From Burkholderiales bacterium RIFCSPHIGHO2_01_FULL_63_240 (GTDB taxonomy: Bacteria > Pseudomonadota > Gammaproteobacteria > Burkholderiales > Burkholderiaceae_C): 64,000 nt of DNA. Shown piece by piece: positions 59,227 to 64,000 of this stretch. The stretch lies in assembly GCA_001770725.1 (NCBI GenBank), contig MERU01000006.1, forward strand, positions 1-64,000, given 5' to 3'. The translations under genes and the position numbers were made by a program. Positions within the stretch are counted from its first letter, which is position 1; every line of letters starts with the position of its first letter. Below the pieces are notes generated by a model that saw only the letters and a program-made list of their open reading frames with translations, was not told where the DNA came from and ran no database searches.

Positions 59227-60792
59227 ATGGCCTTTCGTCGACCGTCCAACACAACATCGCCCTGGGTGGGCCTCGCCCAGGATGGCTCCGTGTTGCTCGC
59301 CGTCGAAGTGGTCCATGGCGAAGGACGGCCTGCGGTGCAGTGGGCGGGACGGGTGGATGCCTCGAGCCTGAGCAACGGCCTGCAGACCCTCAACCGACAG
59401 CGCCGCCTGAACACGGCGAAGCTGGTGGGGCTGCTGCCCAGCGACGCGGCCCGCCTGGTGGCCATCCCCGCACCCGATGTGCCCCGCTCCGAATGGGCCG
59501 ATGCCTTGCGCTGGTCGCTGCGCGATCACGTGGACTTCGAGGTCGATGACGCGCTCATCGACGTGCTGGAGGTCCCTGAGGCCACCCAGCTGCGCCAGAG
59601 CCGCCCGACGCTGACCGTGGTGCTGCCGCGCGAGAAGTTCGTGCAGGTGCAGACCGATGCCGACGACGCCGGCCTGCACTGGACCGCGCTCGACGTGCCG
59701 GAAACCGCCTTGCGCAACGTCAGCGCCCTGGGCGAAGAAGAAGGCAAGGCCCACGCGCTGCTGGCTTTCGGTGAAGCCAGCTCGCTGCTGGTCATCACCT
59801 ACCAGGGCGAGCTGGTGATGGCCCGTCACATCGAGGTGCAGGGCACGGCGATGACGAGCTCGAGCGAGTCCCGCGAGGGTGCGCTCAGCCGTGCTTCGCT
59901 GGAGGTGCTGCGCACCATCGACACCTTCGAGCGCATGCACAGCGAGGTCTCGCTGCAAGGGCTGTCCGTGGTCTTGCCTCCTGGCAGCGGCGAGGACGTC
60001 CTGCCTCTGCTGTCCGACCTGATCTACGTGCCGGTTCGCGCTTTCCACTTGAGCGAATGGATCGACCTGTCCGCGCTGGGTGAGGCCCACCCCTGGCTGA
60101 CCAGCGGTGTCAACCTGGCCGACCTGTGCGCCCTGGGCGCGGCACTGCGCCCGATGGCCGAGGCCGCCGGGCGGCAGCAACTGCGCTTCGTGGACGAGCG
60201 CGAGGCGGCGGGTGCAGGCGGTCCCTGGAGCGCCCAGATGGGGTTGCGCTGGGTAGGCATCGTGGCGGCGGTCGGGGTCTCGGTGGGTGTGGGCCTGAGC
60301 CTGTGGGCCAGCCACGCGACCACCCGGGCCCAGCAGGTCGAGGCCGAGCTGGCCCAGCTTCAGCGCTCGGTCTCCGAGCCCCAGGCCAGCAACGTCACCC
60401 GTGAGCTCGAAGAGCTGCAACGCAAGGAAGCGGTGCAGACGCAGCTGCGCCAGGTCCTGCAGGGCAACGTGAGCGCCACCTCCATGGGCTACTCCGACCT
60501 GTTGGTCTCGCTGGGCCGCCAGACGCAGCCTGGCCTGTGGATCACGGGCCTGAAGGTGCGGGGCGACGGGCGCGACCTCGAGCTCAGCGGTCGCATGACC
60601 AGCCCGAGCCTGTTGCCTGCCTACCTGCGTCGGCTGGAGAAAGAAGACCGCTTTCGCAGCCGGCGTTTCGCGCAGATCGAGATGCGTGACACGGTGATGG
60701 AAGAGGGCTCGGCGCCTTCGGGCGTCACCGAATTCACCTTGCGGGGCCGCGACGCGGCCGAGCGCATGGCGACCCAGAAGGAGACCCCATGA
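59227..60792 (+). CDS. mshI: MSHA pilus biogenesis protein MshI (PilM-PilN-like fusion)
   Basis: 521 residues. The N-terminal ~280 residues are actin-like, as in PilM (WVGLAQDGSVLLAV; LLPSDAARLVAIPAPDVPRSEW). A membrane helix near 340-360 (IVAAVGVSVGVGLSLWA) is followed by a coiled coil and a PilN-like domain (DLLVSLGRQTQPGLWITGL). So one protein covers inner-membrane platform roles split between PilM and PilN in type IV pili. The ATG at 59227 has GGAG upstream; longer in-frame starts lack support. It overlaps mshJ by ATGA. Confidence 0.85.
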   Translation: MAFRRPSNTTSPWVGLAQDGSVLLAVEVVHGEGRPAVQWAGRVDASSLSNGLQTLNRQRRLNTAKLVGLLPSDAARLVAIPAPDVPRSEWADALRWSLRDHVDFEVDDALIDVLEVPEATQLRQSRPTLTVVLPREKFVQVQTDADDAGLHWTALDVPETALRNVSALGEEEGKAHALLAFGEASSLLVITYQGELVMARHIEVQGTAMTSSSESREGALSRASLEVLRTIDTFERMHSEVSLQGLSVVLPPGSGEDVLPLLSDLIYVPVRAFHLSEWIDLSALGEAHPWLTSGVNLADLCALGAALRPMAEAAGRQQLRFVDEREAAGAGGPWSAQMGLRWVGIVAAVGVSVGVGLSLWASHATTRAQQVEAELAQLQRSVSEPQASNVTRELEELQRKEAVQTQLRQVLQGNVSATSMGYSDLLVSLGRQTQPGLWITGLKVRGDGRDLELSGRMTSPSLLPAYLRRLEKEDRFRSRRFAQIEMRDTVMEEGSAPSGVTEFTLRGRDAAERMATQKETP

Positions 60793-61622
60793 AGGGCCTC
60801 AAGCTGCCAGCTTTTTCCTTGCCGAAGCTCTCCCTGCCAGGGCTCAGGCGCGTTGCGGTGTCGGCCGACGGGAGCGTTGCGGTTGAGCTCGGTGGCGCCG
60901 CGCCGCGTCCTGCGCTGAACATCCCAGGGATGGACCAGTGGGCGCCGCAAGTGCTGCTGCGCTGGCGCCAGGTGCGCCGCCAGTTCGACGCTCGCCTGCT
61001 CAATGAGCGCCGCCTGATCATCGCCGCGCTCATCGCCCTGATCGCCTACCTGTGCGACCTGACCCTCATCACGCCAGCTTTCGAGGCGCTGAAGGCGGCA
61101 CGTCAGCGCGAGCAGAACGCCACGATGGCCCGGGACGCCATGCAGACCGAACTCAACCGCAAAAGGGTGGAGCTGGCCAACCGGCTCATGGCTGCCCAGA
61201 AAGAGCAGGCCGAGTTGCGCAAGCGCCTGGCCGATGGCGAGCAGGAGCTCGCGCGCCAGCAGTCGATGATGGCCCCTGCCCGAGACATGCAGAACCTGCT
61301 GGAAGGCCTGCTGGCCCAGCATGGCCAGCTGAGGCTCAAAGCGATGCGCACCCTGCCGCCGGTCGAGGTTCAGTTCAACGGCGCCAAGGGGACCTCGGCC
61401 CCGGCGGGCGCCGCCCCGGTGCTCTACAGCCACGGCCTGGAGATCACCGTGTCCGGCCCCTACCTGGACCTGGTCGCCTGGTTGCGCAGCATCGAACAGC
61501 TGCCGCGCCGCTTGCTCTGGAGCGGCATGACCTTGAGCGTGACCGATGGCGCGCCGCCGGCCCTGATGCTGCAGGTCCAGACCTACAGCCCGGACCGCGA
61601 TCCTCTGGAGATTGCCCCATGA
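60789..61622 (+). CDS. mshJ: MSHA biogenesis protein MshJ (PilO/GspM-like)
   Basis: 277 residues. A cytosolic N-terminus, one membrane helix near 74-95 (IIAALIALIAYLCDLTLI), a long coiled coil (about 100-165) rich in Glu, Gln and Lys, and a small C-terminal alpha/beta domain. This is PilO/GspM architecture and fits MshJ. It links the inner-membrane platform to the secretin side. Both ends overlap neighbours by ATGA. Confidence 0.82.
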   Translation: MKGLKLPAFSLPKLSLPGLRRVAVSADGSVAVELGGAAPRPALNIPGMDQWAPQVLLRWRQVRRQFDARLLNERRLIIAALIALIAYLCDLTLITPAFEALKAARQREQNATMARDAMQTELNRKRVELANRLMAAQKEQAELRKRLADGEQELARQQSMMAPARDMQNLLEGLLAQHGQLRLKAMRTLPPVEVQFNGAKGTSAPAGAAPVLYSHGLEITVSGPYLDLVAWLRSIEQLPRRLLWSGMTLSVTDGAPPALMLQVQTYSPDRDPLEIAP

Positions 61623-62086
61623 GCCGGCTCCCGCTGACCCTCGCTCACCTGAGCGCTGCTGGCCTCCTCACCCTGTGTGCCTGGGGTGGCTCGGGCCTGG
61701 TGCACGCCAACCCGCTGCTGGGTCTGAGCGACCCGACCCGACCCCCACCCGGGCTGGCCAAGGCCGATCGGGCCGGGGCCTCGGGCGCCGCCGCAGCGCC
61801 GGAGGCGGCCAGCGCCGCCAGCGCCCCACCACCTCCGCCGCGCGAGCCCGTGCTCGTGTTGCAACTCGTGCGCATCGACCCGGCCAGTGGCCGTGGCGTG
61901 GCCCTCATCAATGACCAGTTGCTGGAACCCGGTGCGCGCATCGAGGGCTGGACGCTGCTGGCGTTGAACCCGAATGAAGCTGTCTTGCAAGGCCCGCGTG
62001 GCCGCCTGCGCCTGAGCCTGACCGGCCCCCAGGTGATCGAACGGAACCCGAAGTCGGCGCAGTCCCGGCGGGGACGAAAGGAATGA
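61619..62086 (+). CDS. mshK: MSHA biogenesis protein MshK
   Basis: 155 residues. Signal peptide ending near LVHAN, then LSDPTRPPPGL, the DPTRPP motif of MshK, an Ala/Pro-rich linker, and a C-terminal beta domain (LQLVRIDPASGRGVALIND, GWTLLALNPNEAVLQ) like PilP/GspC homology domains. Likely periplasmic adaptor between MshJ/MshI and the secretin MshL. It overlaps both neighbours by 4 nt, so its coupling is clear although the reading frame is short. Confidence 0.8.
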   Translation: MSRLPLTLAHLSAAGLLTLCAWGGSGLVHANPLLGLSDPTRPPPGLAKADRAGASGAAAAPEAASAASAPPPPPREPVLVLQLVRIDPASGRGVALINDQLLEPGARIEGWTLLALNPNEAVLQGPRGRLRLSLTGPQVIERNPKSAQSRRGRKE

Positions 62087-63987
62087 ACATGATCCGTACC
62101 TGCATCCTGGTGATGGTCAGCGGTGCCCTGGTCTGCCCGCCGGCGGGCGCCAGCACGTCCACGCACCCCTGGCATCGCAGCAAATCCTCGCTCAAGGGCG
62201 CGCCTTCGATGCGCGTGACGCACGAAGCCCTCGCCGACATCGACTGGGACCGCCTGCCTCCGACCGGGGCAGGGGTGGCGCCCGCCGAAGCGAGCTCGCG
62301 CATGACGCTCACCCTTGCGTCGCTGGGGCCGGTGCATGCGCCGACCCAGCAGGTGGCTCAGGCTTCGGCCTCGACCGCCGTGCCCGCGGCCGCACCGGCA
62401 CCAGCCCCCCAGGCTCGGCCCGCACCCCTGGCCCCTGTTGCCGCACCTGTTGTCGCGCCCACTGTCACGCCCGTGTACGCCGCCAGCGCCGCCCCGGCTC
62501 CGCGTGGCTTCGAGCCCCGCTTCGACCTGTCGGTCAACAACGCGCCCGCCGCGCAGGTCTTCCTGCAGTTGGGGGTGAACACGCCGTACAACATCCTGGT
62601 TTCGCCGGAGATCGCCGGCAACGTCACCCTGTCGCTCAAGCAGACCACGGTGCCCGAGGCGCTGGAGACGCTGCGCGAGCTCTTTGGCTACGACTTCCGC
62701 ATGGCCTCGGGCAACCGCGTCTTCGTCTACCCGAACACGGTGCAGACGCGGCTGTACAAGATCAACTACCTGCCTGGGCGCCGCCAGGGGGCTTCTGACC
62801 TGCGTGTCAGTTCCAGCTCCATCGGCCAGTCCAGTGGTGGCGGTGGCACGACCACAGGCACCGGTTCGACGTCGGGCTCGTCGGGGGCCTCCCTCACGCG
62901 TGGGCAGGACACCTCGTCGGTGCGCATGACCTCGGACACCGACTTCTGGCGCGAGGTGCAGGACGCGCTGAACAACCTCGTGGGCAAGGAAGCGGGCCGC
63001 AACGTCACGCTCAACCCTGGCGCTGGCGTGATCGTCGTGCGCGCCACCCCGGCCGAGTTGCGCCAGGTGGCCGACTACCTGCGCGCCATCCAGCTGACCA
63101 TCGAGCGCCAGGTGATGCTCGAAGCCAAGATCGTCGAAATCAAGCTCAGCAAGGGCTCCGAGACCGGCGTGAACTGGACGGCCTTCCGCGGCATCAACAG
63201 CGGCTCGACCAAGGTCGGTGGCATCGGCATGGCGCCGGGCGTGTCGCTGACCAACACGGGCGCGCTCAAGGACGCCAACTTGACCGTCACGCCGGGCGTG
63301 TCTGCCGCGGCCGAGGCGCTGGGCAAGGGCTTTTATGGCCTGGCCTTCCAGTCGGCCAACTTCGCGGCGCTGCTGTCCTTCCTGGAAACGCAGGGTGACG
63401 TGAAGGTGCTCTCGAGCCCGCGCATCGCCACGCTCAACAACCAGAAGGCCGTGCTCAAGGTGGGCAGCGACGAGCTGTTCGTCACCGGCGTGTCGACCAC
63501 GCAGACCAGCACCGGCAGCACCACCACCAGCTCGCCGACCCTGTCGCTGCAGCCCTTCTTCAGCGGCATCTCGCTGGACGTGACGCCGCAGATCGACGAC
63601 ACCGGCACGGTGATGCTGCACGTGCACCCGGCCATCAGCTCGGTGGCCGAAAAGGAAAAGGTCATCGACCTGGGCGAGATGGGCTCGTACCGCCTGCCCC
63701 TGGCCGCCAGCTCCATCAACGAGACCGACAGCATCGTGCGGGTGCGCGACGGACAGATCGTCGCCATCGGTGGCCTGATGCAGCAGAACTCGATCAACGA
63801 CCGCAGTGGCGTGCCTGGCCTGAGCAACATCCCCGGCGTGGGCGGCCTGTTCCGCTACCAGGCCAACAGCGAGACCAAGCACGAGCTGGTCATCCTGATC
63901 AAGCCGACCGTGATCGGGGAAGACGGGCAAGGCTGGCCTTCGGCCGACTCCGCGCTGGCCCGCTTCAACGAAGCGCAGCAGAACTGA
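62083..63987 (+). CDS. mshL: MSHA pilus secretin MshL
   Basis: 634 residues. Signal peptide, then an Ala/Pro-rich linker (about 95-140), a short secretin N0/N1-type domain (FDLSVNNAPAAQVFLQLG), a Ser/Gly/Thr-rich loop near 245-270, and the secretin core: LRQVADYLRAIQLTIERQV, VKVLSSPRIATLNNQKAVLKVG and the C-terminal VPGLSNIPGVGGLFRY and LVILIKPTVI signature. It forms the outer-membrane ring for the MSHA pilus. The start overlaps mshK by ATGA. The window ends 13 nt later; mshM and further msh genes would be expected next. Confidence 0.93.
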   Translation: MNMIRTCILVMVSGALVCPPAGASTSTHPWHRSKSSLKGAPSMRVTHEALADIDWDRLPPTGAGVAPAEASSRMTLTLASLGPVHAPTQQVAQASASTAVPAAAPAPAPQARPAPLAPVAAPVVAPTVTPVYAASAAPAPRGFEPRFDLSVNNAPAAQVFLQLGVNTPYNILVSPEIAGNVTLSLKQTTVPEALETLRELFGYDFRMASGNRVFVYPNTVQTRLYKINYLPGRRQGASDLRVSSSSIGQSSGGGGTTTGTGSTSGSSGASLTRGQDTSSVRMTSDTDFWREVQDALNNLVGKEAGRNVTLNPGAGVIVVRATPAELRQVADYLRAIQLTIERQVMLEAKIVEIKLSKGSETGVNWTAFRGINSGSTKVGGIGMAPGVSLTNTGALKDANLTVTPGVSAAAEALGKGFYGLAFQSANFAALLSFLETQGDVKVLSSPRIATLNNQKAVLKVGSDELFVTGVSTTQTSTGSTTTSSPTLSLQPFFSGISLDVTPQIDDTGTVMLHVHPAISSVAEKEKVIDLGEMGSYRLPLAASSINETDSIVRVRDGQIVAIGGLMQQNSINDRSGVPGLSNIPGVGGLFRYQANSETKHELVILIKPTVIGEDGQGWPSADSALARFNEAQQN

Positions 63988-64000
63988 CCGCCCCTCGGAG

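Overview
The window is a stretch of high-GC chromosome from a betaproteobacterium, most likely order Burkholderiales. Supporting signs are the betaproteobacterial form of the 5S rRNA end, a ysxC - cytochrome c4 - resB - ccsB (System II cytochrome c maturation) block, a split pgk / pyk / fba / purC / purE / purK / tsaC series, a small 'tryptophan synthase beta-like' protein family I know from this group, and type IV and MSHA-type pilus genes. I cannot place it to genus. Coding density is high. No gene-free gap exceeds about 300 bases; the longest (48575-48845) holds a candidate small RNA. I saw no tRNA, CRISPR array, insertion sequence, integrase or prophage gene.

Layout. 1-57 is the 3' end of 5S rRNA with its terminator, then smg, a small lipoprotein and azlC-azlD. 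2.6-14.8 kb carries central carbon and purine genes (pgk, pyk, fba, purC) separated by accessory genes: two tandem metal-dependent hydrolase-like genes with an AraC regulator and an alpha/beta hydrolase, a 630-residue RTX protein, and a secreted lipase. 14.8-26.7 kb holds ysxC, cytochrome c4, resB-ccsB, a Crp/Fnr regulator, a large di-heme cytochrome, a membrane-anchored small protein, a short conserved protein and a TonB-dependent receptor. 26.7-35.8 kb is on the minus strand: a nitrilase-family amidase and a minor-pilin operon pilE-fimT-pilV-pilW-pilX-pilY1 ending in a TonB-like gene. 36-37.8 kb is a CnoX-like thioredoxin plus a sulfurtransferase. 37.9-40.8 kb is purE-purK-tsaC.

The rest continues with a divergent SGNH-like lipoprotein, a SemiSWEET, dacB, a tsaB-rimI-uracil-DNA-glycosylase operon, corA and hemB, then hemJ across a 271-bp gap, VanZ-like, ferredoxin, hydrolase, a PBP5-type carboxypeptidase and ybeD. 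After these come yajC-secD-secF, a DUF1631 protein, and an mshI-mshJ-mshK-mshL operon whose genes are joined by three ATGA overlaps.

Most of the window is housekeeping. The most interesting signals are regulatory: (1) a candidate three-hairpin small RNA with a C-rich anti-Shine-Dalgarno-like loop between hemB and hemJ; (2) seven genes whose start codon lies 5-8 nt after a -10-like hexamer with no Shine-Dalgarno sequence, suggesting leaderless mRNAs; (3) an 11-bp perfect inverted repeat in front of the pilin operon; (4) a 20-bp-period direct repeat beside the AraC gene. Among proteins, the di-heme cytochrome with an IPT-like front domain, the RTX protein inside the glycolytic cluster, the TonB-like protein coupled to PilY1, and the receptor without a signal peptide deserve attention.
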